A stretch of 32,746 bases of DNA from an uncultured Corynebacterium sp. (GTDB lineage: Bacteria > Actinomycetota > Actinomycetes > Mycobacteriales > Mycobacteriaceae). The notes below the pieces were generated by a model that was not told the DNA's origin, ran no database searches, and worked only from the letters and a program-made list of their open reading frames with translations. Position numbers and translations under genes: made by a program. Every line of letters begins with the position of its first letter. Positions within the stretch are counted from its first letter, which is position 1. The stretch covers positions 1-32,746 of the forward strand of contig NZ_CALUCS010000020.1 of assembly GCF_943914615.1 (NCBI RefSeq), given 5' to 3'. Positions 1 to 8,208 of this stretch are shown here, one piece after another.

Positions 1-30
1 GGATCAAATAACCGCAACACGCCCGGAAAA

Positions 31-54
31 GACACACTTTTCTTTACTTAACCC
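31..54 (-). repeat. 24-bp repeat, copy 1 (inverted relative to 32693-32716)
   Basis: On the minus strand this reads GGGTTAAGTAAAGAAAAG followed by TGTGTC. The same 24 bases occur on the plus strand at 32693-32716. The flanking bases differ, so the repeat itself is short. It lies between the tRNA-Ser terminator and the window edge, outside any recognised gene. Confidence 0.8.
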
Positions 55-78
55 CCGGGAATAGGCAGGGAAAAGCAA

Positions 79-119
79 AACCGGCGCCGAGATCGTTTCC
101 AGATCACCGAGCGCCGGTT
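79..119 (-). terminator. Rho-independent terminator of tRNA-Ser
   Basis: The 9-bp arms AACCGGCGC (79-87) and GCGCCGGTT (111-119) are perfectly complementary, and an inner GATC/GATC pairing can extend the stem. Read on the minus strand the stem is followed by TTGCTTTTC. It lies about 18 nt beyond the tRNA 3' end. Confidence 0.75.
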
Positions 120-136
120 GTTCACTATGTGAGATT

Positions 137-225
137 TGGCGGAGGATGTGGGATTTGAACCCACGAGGGATGTGACTCCCGCACGCGTTCCAGGCGTGTG
201 ACATAGGCCGCTAGTCGAATCCTCC
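137..225 (-). tRNA. tRNA-Ser (anticodon GGA)
   Basis: The minus strand folds as a class II tRNA with a long variable arm. The acceptor arms are GGAGGAT (219-225) and ATCCTCC (141-147), with discriminator G and an encoded CCA at 137-139. The anticodon loop CTGGAAC places anticodon GGA at 189-191, which reads the UCC serine codon. The T arm contains the GGTTCAAATCC signature. The long variable arm agrees with serine identity. A terminator follows directly. Confidence 0.95.
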
Positions 226-331
226 ATGTCGAACGGCAAAACACACGGAAAAGCCGTGGCTTCGACGTACTCATGAAAGGGTACACAACGCTGCCTTTAG
301 ATTCCAAATCCGGTGCTAGAGGTTGGAAAGT

Positions 332-357
332 GGGCGTCGATAAATAAGAAAGAACGA
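332..357 (+). repeat. GGCGTC/A-rich dispersed motif, copy at ffs promoter
   Basis: The sequence GGGCGTCGATAAATAAGAAA, continuing AGAACG, resembles the motif seen in sigC, mrpA and dnaX. The first 16 bases recur exactly inside mrpA near 30217. It sits just upstream of the ffs -35 box, where an A-rich stretch could also act as an UP-like element. Confidence 0.4.
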
Positions 358-361
358 GCCT

Positions 362-391
362 TTGGAACAACGAGCGCGCGTGGGCTAGTAT
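362..391 (+). promoter_or_regulatory. ffs (SRP RNA) promoter
   Basis: A -35 box TTGGAA (362-367) and a -10 box TAGTAT (386-391) are separated by 18 nt. Transcription would begin near 398, which matches the start of the RNA fold. Confidence 0.65.
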
Positions 392-397
392 GGGCAA

Positions 398-492
398 CGG
401 ATTCCGCGCGGCGTGTATCTTGTGAACTCCCCCAGGGCAGGAATGCAGCAAGGGTCAACGAGCTCTGACGGGTGCGCGGGGTCCCCTTTTTT
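398..492 (+). ncRNA. ffs: Signal recognition particle RNA, small bacterial type (4.5S)
   Basis: This is the RNA core of the bacterial signal recognition particle, which pairs with Ffh to deliver membrane proteins to the Sec translocon. The diagnostic apical hairpin is present: GTGAACTCCCCCAGGGCAGG followed by AATGCAGCAAGGGTCAA (422-458), including the Ffh-binding symmetric loop and a tetraloop-like tip. The 5' CCGCGC pairs with 3' GCGCGG to close the stem. The RNA ends at GGTCCCC followed by a T6 run (487-492), which also serves as its terminator ahead of the convergent corA. The exact ends are inferred from the promoter and the T run. Confidence 0.88.
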
Positions 493-522
493 ATGCCCAA
501 ACGCGCGGGGCCGGGCGCCGCG

Positions 523-1566
523 CTACAGCCAGTTCTTGCGCTTAAACCACCACCACATCAGCAGGATCACCGCAAGGTTCAACAGTAGGCAGTAGTAATA
601 GCCGTACTCCCAGTGCAGCTCCGGTATGTTGTCGAAGTTCATGCCGTACACGCCCGCGATCATCGTCGGCGGCGCGGCCATACCGATGATGGACGAGATC
701 GTGCGCATGTCCTGGTTCTGACGCAGCGAAATGATCGCCGAGCTGGCCTGAATAAGGGAACTCAGGCGCTCGTCGAAAGAGTCGATCTTGTCCTTGGCCA
801 GCATGGCGTGGTCCAAAACATCGCGGAAAAACGCCCTGACGTGCTTGGTCGTCAGATCCTTGTGGTTATCGATCAGCGCGCGCAGCGCCGGGATCAGCGG
901 GCCGATAGCGTGGCGCATCTCCAGGATCTCGCGCTTCAGGGTGTAGATATTCTCGATGTTCGTCTCGGCGCGGAGGGTGAAGACCTCCTCCTCCAGATTG
1001 TCGACGCGGTCTTCCAGCGCCTCGGAAATACGGGTGTACTCGTCGACCAGGTAGTCCGTGATGGCCCACGCGATGGCCATCGGACCTGCGCTGCGCAGCT
1101 CGGGCGCCTGGTGCAGGCGGGCTTCCGGGGCGGGCAGCTCCGTATCGTGGGCAATCACGATGATGAACTTCTGGCTGATGACCATCTGTACCTCACCGGT
1201 TTGGATGAGGTCGCGCCGGTCTATGAGGTCCTTGTTGCCCGCGTACTGCACGGAGCGGACGACCGTGAACAGCTGGTTTTCGTAGCGCTCCAGCTTGGCA
1301 CGCTGGTGGGCGGTCACGGCATCCTCGACGATGAGCTCGTCGACGTCGTAGCGCTTCGCCACCTTCAGCATCTGCTCTTCCGAAGGCTCTTCCAAGGTGA
1401 CCAGTACGAAGTTGCTCTTGCTAGGGGCGGCTAGCTCCTTGATCTCCTTCAGCGCGGTGGCGTAGTTCGCTTGGCCGGGGGATTGCTTGCCCTCGATATA
1501 AAGGCGGCACTCCCGGATGGCGCGTTCGACGGGAACCCGGACTCGGTTGGGTTCGGCTTTTGCCAT
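523..1566 (-). CDS. corA: CorA-family magnesium/cobalt transporter
   Basis: This 347-residue protein is a CorA-type divalent cation channel of the cytoplasmic membrane, usual length for the family. The N-terminal three quarters is a soluble, charged domain with long helices (about residues 170-280). It is followed by two C-terminal membrane segments. The first ends in the selectivity motif YGMNF (G308-M309-N310), and the second (about 325-340) precedes a basic tail, FKRKNWL. A Shine-Dalgarno-like GGAAAGGA lies about 6-7 nt before the ATG. It converges with ffs and diverges from aspT. Mg2+ versus Co2+ or other ion preference cannot be read from the sequence. Confidence 0.92.
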   Translation of the reverse strand: MAKAEPNRVRVPVERAIRECRLYIEGKQSPGQANYATALKEIKELAAPSKSNFVLVTLEEPSEEQMLKVAKRYDVDELIVEDAVTAHQRAKLERYENQLFTVVRSVQYAGNKDLIDRRDLIQTGEVQMVISQKFIIVIAHDTELPAPEARLHQAPELRSAGPMAIAWAITDYLVDEYTRISEALEDRVDNLEEEVFTLRAETNIENIYTLKREILEMRHAIGPLIPALRALIDNHKDLTTKHVRAFFRDVLDHAMLAKDKIDSFDERLSSLIQASSAIISLRQNQDMRTISSIIGMAAPPTMIAGVYGMNFDNIPELHWEYGYYYCLLLNLAVILLMWWWFKRKNWL

Positions 1567-1776
1567 AGTGGATCCTTTCCAACTATTTCAACTACATCCG
1601 GCGAGATCTGACGCACGGTGACTCAATGCAAACTCTATGCACCATAGCCCGCCAGTGTGCGACAAGCTGCGCGGGTGCGCTCTGGCGGGGGCGGTGTCCG
1701 GCAAGTCCGTTAGACTGGCAAAGGTAAGCCACACCGAGGGTAAACCCCAGCACGCCATAAGCGGGAGAGAATTTAC

Positions 1777-3060
1777 ATGAAGATCGAAAACGTAAACGCA
1801 GAGCTCCTCCTCAGCATGAAGGAGGACGTCCGCCAGGCCTACGAAGAGCTGCACTCCAAGGGGCTCAACCTGGACCTCACTCGCGGTAAGCCTTCGGCAG
1901 AGCAGCTGGATTTCTCGGTGGATCTGTTGAGCCTTCCGGGAGAGAACTTCACCTCGCCCTCCGGAGTGGACGTGCGCAACTACGGCGGTGGGGTCGGCCT
2001 GACGGAGATCCGCCAGCTGTGGGCGGACGTCCTGGGCCTGCCGGTGGATAACGTCATCGCCGGGGACGCTTCCAGTCTGAACATCATGTTTGACCTGATC
2101 AGCTGGGCCTACGCCTTCGGCACCAATGATTCCGAGCGCCCCTGGTCGGCGGAGGAGAAGCTGAAGTGGATCTGCCCCGTGCCGGGCTACGACCGCCACC
2201 ACTCCATCACCGAGTTGTTCGGTTTCGAGATGCTGACCGTCGACATGACCGACGAAGGCCCGGACATGGATCAGGTGCGCGAGCTGGCGAAGGACCCGGC
2301 CGTGAAGGGCATGTGGGCCGTGCCGATGTTCGCCAACCCGACGGGCGTAACCTTCTCGCAGCAGACCGCCGAGGCCTTGGCTGCCATGGAAACCGGCGCG
2401 CCGGACTTCCGCATCGTGTGGGATAACGCCTACGCCGTCCACACCTTGACCGACGAGTTCCCGGAGATCATCAACATCCTGGACGTCGCCGAGAAGGCGG
2501 GCAACCCGAACCGTTTCTGGGCCATGTCCTCTACCTCCAAGATCACTTTCGCGGGCGCTGGCCTGGCCTTCTTCGCCTCCTCTACGGAGAACCTGGAGTG
2601 GTACAAGAAGATCGCCAACGTGCGTGGCATTGGTCCGAACAAGGTCAACCAGCTGGCTCACCTGCAGTACCTGAAAGATGCCGAGGGCGTGCGCGACCTC
2701 ATGCGTAAGCACGCGGGCTCCCTGGGGCCGAAGTTCACCCGCGTGGTGGAGATCCTGCAGCGCCGCCTGGGCGACCTCAACGTCGCCGAGTGGACCGTCC
2801 CGGAGGGCGGCTACTTCATCTCTGTGAACCTGCTGGATGGCACCGCTGGCCGCGTGGTGGAGCTGGCGAAGAAGGCCGGCGTGGCCCTGACCGCCGCGGG
2901 CTCGACCTACCCGCTGAAGCAGGATCCGAACGATCGCAACCTGCGCCTGGCGCCTTCCATGCCGACGATCGAGCAGCTGGAGGTAGCCATGGACGGCTTC
3001 GCCACCTGCGTGCTTTACGCCGCGATCGAGATGGTCGAGCACGACGCGGGCCAGCGCTAA
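1777..3060 (+). CDS. aspT: Aspartate aminotransferase, class I fold type Ic (AspT-like)
   Basis: This 427-residue PLP enzyme most likely exchanges the amino group between aspartate and 2-oxoglutarate, linking oxaloacetate to the aspartate amino-acid family. The PLP lysine is K255 in SSTSKITFAGAG. Other cofactor contacts visible are ANPTG (N187) and WDNAY (D216, Y219). N-terminal TRGKPS is typical of the subgroup represented by C. glutamicum AspT. A GGGAGAG ribosome site lies about 9 nt before the ATG. It probably heads a transcript with the SUFU-like gene 16 nt downstream and possibly dnaX. The upstream 210-bp gap (1567-1776) holds divergent promoters; I see no convincing -35/-10 pair there. 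A related aminotransferase specificity is possible, but gene context favours AspT. Confidence 0.88.
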   Translation: MKIENVNAELLLSMKEDVRQAYEELHSKGLNLDLTRGKPSAEQLDFSVDLLSLPGENFTSPSGVDVRNYGGGVGLTEIRQLWADVLGLPVDNVIAGDASSLNIMFDLISWAYAFGTNDSERPWSAEEKLKWICPVPGYDRHHSITELFGFEMLTVDMTDEGPDMDQVRELAKDPAVKGMWAVPMFANPTGVTFSQQTAEALAAMETGAPDFRIVWDNAYAVHTLTDEFPEIINILDVAEKAGNPNRFWAMSSTSKITFAGAGLAFFASSTENLEWYKKIANVRGIGPNKVNQLAHLQYLKDAEGVRDLMRKHAGSLGPKFTRVVEILQRRLGDLNVAEWTVPEGGYFISVNLLDGTAGRVVELAKKAGVALTAAGSTYPLKQDPNDRNLRLAPSMPTIEQLEVAMDGFATCVLYAAIEMVEHDAGQR

Positions 3061-3076
3061 CTCACAGGAGGCCACC

Positions 3077-3763
3077 ATCAACACCGACGAAACACTGGTC
3101 TGGGTCCAGGGGCTACTCCCCGGCGAGCCGACCGTCGCACGCCGCAAGGTCGCCGATTCCTTCCCCGAGTTCGCTGTCGCCGAGGTGTTTCTTGGTGACG
3201 CCCCCTCGCCCCAGAACAGCACATCCCAGGAGGGTAACGAAGAATCCGTGCTGGCCGAGACGGTCGCAATGACCATCGACGCCGGGCGCATGGAATCCGG
3301 CCTGGAGACCGAGGACGGTTCCGACCTGCGCGTTGAGCTGCTAACCGTCGTCAGCGGACACGACGATACCGCCGCCGACCTGCTGGCCCACGCCGCGACG
3401 ATGATCTCCCAGGATCCCGGCCACTGGCCGCCGCAGCCCGGCACAATGCTGCCGGATGTTGTGCAGCAGATGGATGCCGATGCCGAGCGGAAGATCACCG
3501 CTCGCAACGGTCTGCTGGTGGTGCCCTATGTGTGGGACGATGGCGTGCCGCACGTTCACGAGGTCACCTCCGGTGGCGCGGGCCGCCACTCGAAGGAGGG
3601 CGAGACCGAGGTGGAGTTCACCCACCCGGGCCGGCTGACCATCGTCGCGCAGCTGGTGATGCTGACGGACGAGGAGCTTGAGCTTGCGCAGACGGCCGGT
3701 GTGGCCGCGGTGCAGGAGCGGTTGGTGCGTGAGGGCGTCAATATCAACGACATATGGCGCTAG
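3077..3763 (+). CDS. SUFU-domain-like hypothetical protein; apparent ATC start
   Basis: A conserved actinobacterial gene of unknown function lies between aspT and dnaX. The C-terminal stretch from VEFTHPGRLTIVAQLVMLTD to GVNINDIWR resembles the end of suppressor-of-fused (SUFU) family domains; this is a recognition by pattern, not a search. No ATG, GTG or TTG lies in frame near aspT. Instead a perfect AGGAGG (3066-3071) stands 5 nt before an in-frame ATC at 3077, and 36 codons of protein-like sequence (NTDETLVWVQGLLPGEPTVA...) connect it to the first GTG at 3185. I take ATC as the start, giving 228 residues. The alternative is the GTG at 3185 (192 residues), which has no ribosome site and would cut the domain. 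A copy of the dispersed GTGACGCC motif falls at 3188-3202. Confidence 0.7.
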   Translation: MNTDETLVWVQGLLPGEPTVARRKVADSFPEFAVAEVFLGDAPSPQNSTSQEGNEESVLAETVAMTIDAGRMESGLETEDGSDLRVELLTVVSGHDDTAADLLAHAATMISQDPGHWPPQPGTMLPDVVQQMDADAERKITARNGLLVVPYVWDDGVPHVHEVTSGGAGRHSKEGETEVEFTHPGRLTIVAQLVMLTDEELELAQTAGVAAVQERLVREGVNINDIWR

Positions 3764-3786
3764 ACGACCGCAACGGGTCGTCTTAG
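3762..3786 (+). terminator. Imperfect hairpin after the SUFU-like gene
   Basis: CTAGACGACC and GGGTCGTCTTAG form a stem with one bulge around a 5-nt loop, starting at the stop codon. There is no T run, so termination would be weak. It may instead mark an RNA-processing site before dnaX. Confidence 0.35.
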
Positions 3787-3806
3787 GCGGAATGTAGGGT
3801 AGGTTC

Positions 3807-6527
3807 GTGGCACTTTATAGGAAATATCGTCCGGCGACGTTTGCCGAGGTCGTGGGGCAATCCCACGTGACCGAGCCGTTGTCGGTGGCGCTGGATAGCG
3901 GGCGGATCAACCACGCATACCTGTTTTCCGGGCCGCGCGGCTGCGGCAAGACGTCGTCGGCGCGCATCCTGGCCCGCTCGCTGAACTGCGTGGAAGGGCC
4001 GACGTCCACGCCCTGCGGAAAGTGCGAATCCTGCGTGTCGCTAGCGCCCGGCGGGCCGGGGAACCTGGATGTGACGGAGCTGGACGCCGCCACGCACAAC
4101 GGCGTGGACGACATGCGCGAGCTGCGCGAACGCGCCTTCTACGCACCTGCGGAATCGCGCTACCGGGTGTTCATTATTGACGAGGCGCACATGATCTCCA
4201 CGGCGGGCTTCAACGCCCTGCTGAAGATCGTGGAGGAGCCGCCGGAGCACCTGATCTTCATCTTCGCCACGACGGAGCCGGAGAAGCTGCTGCAGACGAT
4301 CCGTTCCCGAACTCACAACTACCCATTCCGCCTGCTGGCGCCGCCGGATATGCGCGGGCTGCTGGAATCGGTGGTGTCCGGCGAAGGCGTGCCGGTGGAG
4401 GGAGCGGTGTATCCGCTGGTCATCCGGGCGGGTGGCGGTTCGCCGCGTGATTCGCTGTCGATTATGGACCAGCTGCTGGCCGGTGCAGGGCCGGAGGGCG
4501 TGACGTACAACCGCGCGCTGGCTCTGCTGGGTGTAACGGATTCCACCCTGATCGACCGGGCTGTGGCTGCGCTGGCGGAACACGACTCCGCCGCACTGTT
4601 TGCCGTGGTCGACGAGGTGATTGATGCGGGGTACGACCCGCGCCGTTTCAGCGAGGATCTGCTGGACCGCTTCCGCGACCTACTAGTGGTGCAGGCCGTG
4701 CCGGATGCTTTCGAACGTGGACTGGTGAACGCGCCGGAGGAGTCCCGTGACGTGCTGCGCGAGCAGGCGGAGAAGATGGGGCAGGCGACGCTGACCCGCT
4801 GCGCATCCCTGGTGAACGAGGGGCTGGCGCAGATGCGCGGCGCCACGGCACCGCGACTGTTGCTGGAGATCCTGTGCGCACGTATGGCGCTGCCCGCTGC
4901 CGGCATGACGGTGGAGGCGCTGGCTCAGCGCGTGGAGGCCCTGGAGAAGGGGCATGGCGGGACTGGCGGAACGGGTGCCCGAAGTGCAGGCTCCGGCGCG
5001 GGCGGCAGCGGTGCTGGCACCCGCGCTGGCACGGGTGCAGGCATGGGTGTGCGCGGTAGCCGGGCGGAGATGTTCGCTCGGCGCAGGAAGGCTGCGCAGG
5101 ACGCAGCGGAGCAGCCCCCGGCTCAGCCTGCCGAGTCCCCCGAACCGGTAGCGGCGGAAGCCTCCCCGGCGCCGAAGGCACCGCAGGAGACCACAAGAGA
5201 GGCATCGCCGGAGACGCCGGCTGAGACGGAGCAGGAGTCGGCACAGCAAACCGCGCAGGAGTCCCCGGCCATCGCCGAAGCGCGCCGGGCGCGAGACATC
5301 ATGCAGCGCCATCGCCAGGCCAGCGCCGCGGAGTCTGCCGCTACAGCGGAAGAGCCCACACCAGCGGATAGCGCAAGCTTGGAGGCTTCGGCGGATGAGC
5401 CCGCCGCGATTGATTCGGATTCCTGGGCACGCATCATGGATGCCGTCCACGAATTGGATCTCAGCGCTTGGATCGCCCTCCGAGGCGCCGCACCGCGCGC
5501 ATCCCAGTCCACTCCGGGCGAGATCCACGTTGACCACCACACCGGCTCACTAGCACGGCTGGTCAACGGGGCGAAGAACGCGGAAGCTTATTCACAGGCT
5601 ATCCAGAACATCACGGGAAGTCCCGCCCGCATCGTCGTCTATGTCGGCGACGAAGTTGTCGGCGCCGGAGCCGCCGGAAGCGGCGGAGCTACTGGAGCTG
5701 CCGAGCCTGCAGGAGGCGATGAGTCGGGAAAAGCTGAACCGGCGGCGGCGCAGCCCTCCGCCGGTGAGGGACAAACGCCAGCCTCCACACCGGTGAACCC
5801 TGTGCCAGCGGAAACCCCAATGGACGCAGTGGCCTCCCGCAGCGCAGCCAGCAGCGCCCTGGAGCGCGCCCGCGCGATGGAAGAAGCGATGCGCAAGGCC
5901 TCGCACTCCCACCGCAACGCAGGCGCAGCTGCTGGGTCCGGGACTGCATCCAATTCGAGTGAAGCTGCCCCGCAGGAAGACCCGAACTCCGGCTGGCGCG
6001 CCCGCGCCGAACGAGCAAAGGCCCGCAAGAAATACAACATGGATAACGGCTTCAACGGCGTCCCGTTGCCCGACGAGCCGCCAGTTGATGCCTACGGAGA
6101 CAGCCCCGTCGACAGCTGGGACGGCAGCGCGACCGCTAACGCCGCAGCCACCAACGCCGCAGACTCTGCCTCCACCCCAACCGCAAACCTTGCCGGGAAT
6201 CCCGCGGCAGCCGACCCAGCAGCCGACGCGCCTCTGCCGCCCGAGCCCTCCGATCCCTACGACCCATCCGGACCATCTGCACAGTCAGCGTCATCTGGGC
6301 CTTCCGCACGGACGGCAGAACCCTCGTCCCGAGCCGCTAACCGCCAGCCCCACGCTGGGGCGGGCGCTGCTGGGGCCGAGGGGGCGTCACAAAGAACAGA
6401 ACAAAATGAACGCGACGAACTACTCGCCGACCTCGAGCGCGCACCCGGCGAACGCGACCACCGCACGCCGCTGGAAATCGCAGGTGAACTGATCGAAAAG
6501 AGCCTCGGCGCGGAGAGAGTTCGCTAA
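3807..6527 (+). CDS. dnaX: DNA polymerase III subunits gamma/tau
   Basis: This is the clamp-loader ATPase of the replicative polymerase. Near the N terminus are ALYRKYRP, the Walker A loop GPRGCGKTSS (about 42-51), a zinc-binding cysteine cluster (CVEGPTSTPCGKCESC), the DEAH box in FIIDEAHMIS, and SRTHNYPFRL of the AAA+ core. Collar-domain sequence continues to about residue 375. Beyond that, more than 400 residues are low-complexity Gly/Ala/Pro/Glu sequence around one ordered segment (WARIMDAVHELDLSAWIAL...), plausibly the tau polymerase-contacting part. At 906 residues it is long for the family. It starts at GTG, with only a weak ribosome site. No slippery heptamer for a gamma frameshift was seen. 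A GGCGTCACAAAG motif copy falls near the C terminus (6383-6404). Confidence 0.95.
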   Translation: MALYRKYRPATFAEVVGQSHVTEPLSVALDSGRINHAYLFSGPRGCGKTSSARILARSLNCVEGPTSTPCGKCESCVSLAPGGPGNLDVTELDAATHNGVDDMRELRERAFYAPAESRYRVFIIDEAHMISTAGFNALLKIVEEPPEHLIFIFATTEPEKLLQTIRSRTHNYPFRLLAPPDMRGLLESVVSGEGVPVEGAVYPLVIRAGGGSPRDSLSIMDQLLAGAGPEGVTYNRALALLGVTDSTLIDRAVAALAEHDSAALFAVVDEVIDAGYDPRRFSEDLLDRFRDLLVVQAVPDAFERGLVNAPEESRDVLREQAEKMGQATLTRCASLVNEGLAQMRGATAPRLLLEILCARMALPAAGMTVEALAQRVEALEKGHGGTGGTGARSAGSGAGGSGAGTRAGTGAGMGVRGSRAEMFARRRKAAQDAAEQPPAQPAESPEPVAAEASPAPKAPQETTREASPETPAETEQESAQQTAQESPAIAEARRARDIMQRHRQASAAESAATAEEPTPADSASLEASADEPAAIDSDSWARIMDAVHELDLSAWIALRGAAPRASQSTPGEIHVDHHTGSLARLVNGAKNAEAYSQAIQNITGSPARIVVYVGDEVVGAGAAGSGGATGAAEPAGGDESGKAEPAAAQPSAGEGQTPASTPVNPVPAETPMDAVASRSAASSALERARAMEEAMRKASHSHRNAGAAAGSGTASNSSEAAPQEDPNSGWRARAERAKARKKYNMDNGFNGVPLPDEPPVDAYGDSPVDSWDGSATANAAATNAADSASTPTANLAGNPAAADPAADAPLPPEPSDPYDPSGPSAQSASSGPSARTAEPSSRAANRQPHAGAGAAGAEGASQRTEQNERDELLADLERAPGERDHRTPLEIAGELIEKSLGAERVR
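6383..6404 (+). repeat. GGCGTCAC/A-rich dispersed motif, dnaX copy
   Basis: GGCGTCACAAAGAACAGAAC lies in a non-conserved stretch near the DnaX C terminus and encodes the SQRTEQNE segment. Confidence 0.5.
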
Positions 6528-6643
6528 GCGTGAACACAACCATCCGCACACGCGAAGGTGCCTAACACGCCCGTCCGGGCCGACCGGTACAGTTGTGGAA
6601 GAACAAAACCAAGCACGAGAAACCTCGACGAAAGGTAAACAAA

Positions 6644-6958
6644 ATGAGCCAGCCAGACATGAACCAGCTGATGCAGCAGGCCCAGCAGATGCAGGCGCAG
6701 CTGCAGGAAGCACAGCGCGAGATCGCCGCCTCCACCGTCAAGGGCGAGGCAGGCAACGGCCTGGTCACCATCTCCGTCGCAGGCTCCGGCGAGGTCACCG
6801 ACATGGAGATCGACCCGAAGATCGTCGACCCCGAGGACATCGACACCCTGAAGGATCTGCTGCTCGGCGCGTTCAAGGACGCAAATCAGAAGCTGCAGAC
6901 TCTCGCTGAGGAGAAGATGGGGCCGCTGTCCCAGGGCATGAGCGGCCTGGGCTTCTAG
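6644..6958 (+). CDS. ebfC: YbaB/EbfC family nucleoid-associated protein
   Basis: This 104-residue DNA-binding protein belongs to the YbaB/EbfC family, small dimers that bind DNA and travel with dnaX and recR in many bacteria. The N-terminal helix is rich in Gln and Met (MNQLMQQAQQMQAQLQEAQ). The conserved strand region VTISVAGSGEVTDMEIDPK and the final LSQGMSGLGF are also present. I chose the ATG at 6644 because GAAAGG lies about 9 nt upstream and the family begins there; an in-frame upstream extension to 6593 adds only basic residues without a ribosome site. A possible -10 box, TACAGT, is at 6588-6593. Its exact role is not settled in the family. Confidence 0.9.
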   Translation: MSQPDMNQLMQQAQQMQAQLQEAQREIAASTVKGEAGNGLVTISVAGSGEVTDMEIDPKIVDPEDIDTLKDLLLGAFKDANQKLQTLAEEKMGPLSQGMSGLGF

Positions 6959-6988
6959 GCCTTCTAAGAACTCCAAAGAGAGATCTAG

Positions 6989-7720
6989 TTGTTCGAAGGA
7001 CCACTACAGGACGTCATCGACGAATTTTCCCGGCTGCCTGGCATCGGGCCGAAAAGCGCGCAACGCATCGCGCTGCACCTGCTGAACGAAGAGCCGGAGG
7101 ACATCGAACGCTTCCAAAACGCGCTCGGCCGCCTGCAGCGTGGCGTGACGTTCTGCCGCATCTGCCACAACATCTCCCAAGAAGATGTGTGTCGGATCTG
7201 CGCGGACTCCAACCGCGACAAAAGCATCATCTGCGTGGTTGAAGAGTCCAAAGACATTCAGGTGATCGAACGCACCGCGGAATACCGCGGGCGTTACCAC
7301 GTGCTCGGTGGGGCACTCGACCCGCTGAACGGCATCGGGCCGAAGGAACTGAACGTCACGCCCCTGGTGCAGCGCATCGGCGGGGCGCTGCCGGACGTCG
7401 CGCTCGGTGCGAAAGGTGGCGGTGCTTCTCTTGGCGACGCCGACACACCCGCCGGTGGCGACCTCGGCAGCGCGGGAACGGGCGACGTTGAGAGCGCGGA
7501 CGTTGAGTACGACGAAGCCCCCGAGATCACCGAAGTCATCATCGCCACTGACCCGAACACGGAAGGCGAGGCGACGGCCTCCTACCTCGGCCGCCTGCTG
7601 CGCGACTTCCCCGGGCTGACGGTCACGCGCCTGGCCTCGGGCATTCCGATGGGCGGGGACCTGGAGTTCGTCGACGAGCTCACCCTGTCCCGCGCGTTTG
7701 CCGGCCGCACCGCGCTGTAG
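6989..7720 (+). CDS. recR: Recombination mediator RecR with an enlarged Toprim domain
   Basis: RecR acts with RecF/RecO to load RecA at gapped DNA. It starts at TTG (MFEGPLQDVIDEFSRLPGIG), the usual RecR beginning, 30 nt after ebfC. The helix-hairpin-helix motif is LPGIGPKSAQR. The C4 zinc finger uses C56, C59, C68 and C71. The Toprim domain begins at ICVVEESKDI and resumes at EVIIATDPNTEGEATASYL, ending with GGDLEFVDELTL. At 243 residues it is about 40 longer than usual RecR. The excess is a Gly/Ala/Asp-rich insertion at about residues 132-177, inside the Toprim domain. This insert contains a weak copy of the GACGCC-type motif. Core motifs are intact, so the protein is probably active. Confidence 0.95.
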   Translation: MFEGPLQDVIDEFSRLPGIGPKSAQRIALHLLNEEPEDIERFQNALGRLQRGVTFCRICHNISQEDVCRICADSNRDKSIICVVEESKDIQVIERTAEYRGRYHVLGGALDPLNGIGPKELNVTPLVQRIGGALPDVALGAKGGGASLGDADTPAGGDLGSAGTGDVESADVEYDEAPEITEVIIATDPNTEGEATASYLGRLLRDFPGLTVTRLASGIPMGGDLEFVDELTLSRAFAGRTAL

Positions 7721-7767
7721 TTTCTGTAGCCCCTGTAGCACGACGGGACTATAACGGCGGGACTACA

Positions 7768-8208
7768 GTGGCGCCCATGAGTAAAAACCCTTTGCGCAAC
7801 GCCCTCCGTCCGCACCACCTTTCCCGCGCGGCCGGCATCCGCTCCGCCGTATGGGGAACCGTCTTCGGTACCGCAGGCGTGCTGCACTTTGTTAAGCCGG
7901 AGGGCTTCGACAGAATCGTTCCGGAGGAACTCCCCGGCACCCCGCGCGCCTGGACGCTCGGCTCAGGAGCCATGGAAATAGCCCTGGGCACCAGCATCGC
8001 GGCGTGCAGCCTGAAGCCCGAATGGCGCGGCGCGCTGCGCAGTACAATCGCCCCTGCCGCCGCGCTCTTCCTAGTCGGCGTGCTCCCTGGCAACATCAAG
8101 ATGGCCTGGGACTGGCGTGCCAAACCTCAGCCCGCGCGCGCCATCGCCTTTGCGCGCGTCCCACTTCAGCTGCCGATGATCCTTAGCGTGGCCAAGCTCG
8201 GCGCTTAG
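7768..8208 (+). CDS. DoxX-like small membrane protein
   Basis: This 146-residue protein has three to four hydrophobic segments. Its TAGVLHFVKPEGFDRIVPEE and TLGSGAMEIALG signatures resemble DoxX-like proteins, a family of small membrane proteins with no settled biochemical role. Start choice is open: GTG at 7768 has GGCGGG 6 nt upstream, while ATG at 7777 would remove three residues. It lies 47 nt after recR on the same strand and overlaps the convergent gatD 3' end by 4 nt. A role in membrane redox homeostasis is sometimes proposed for the family; nothing in the sequence tests that. Confidence 0.75.
   Translation: MAPMSKNPLRNALRPHHLSRAAGIRSAVWGTVFGTAGVLHFVKPEGFDRIVPEELPGTPRAWTLGSGAMEIALGTSIAACSLKPEWRGALRSTIAPAAALFLVGVLPGNIKMAWDWRAKPQPARAIAFARVPLQLPMILSVAKLGA

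Noticed and set aside
1588..3507. Long open frame of 639 codons opposite aspT
   Set aside because: It is antisense to a clear aminotransferase, and its protein has Gly/His/Arg-rich shadow composition with no recognisable domain.
3807..6527. Programmed frameshift site for a short gamma subunit in dnaX
   Set aside because: No A-AAA-AAG-like slippery run with a following hairpin was seen.
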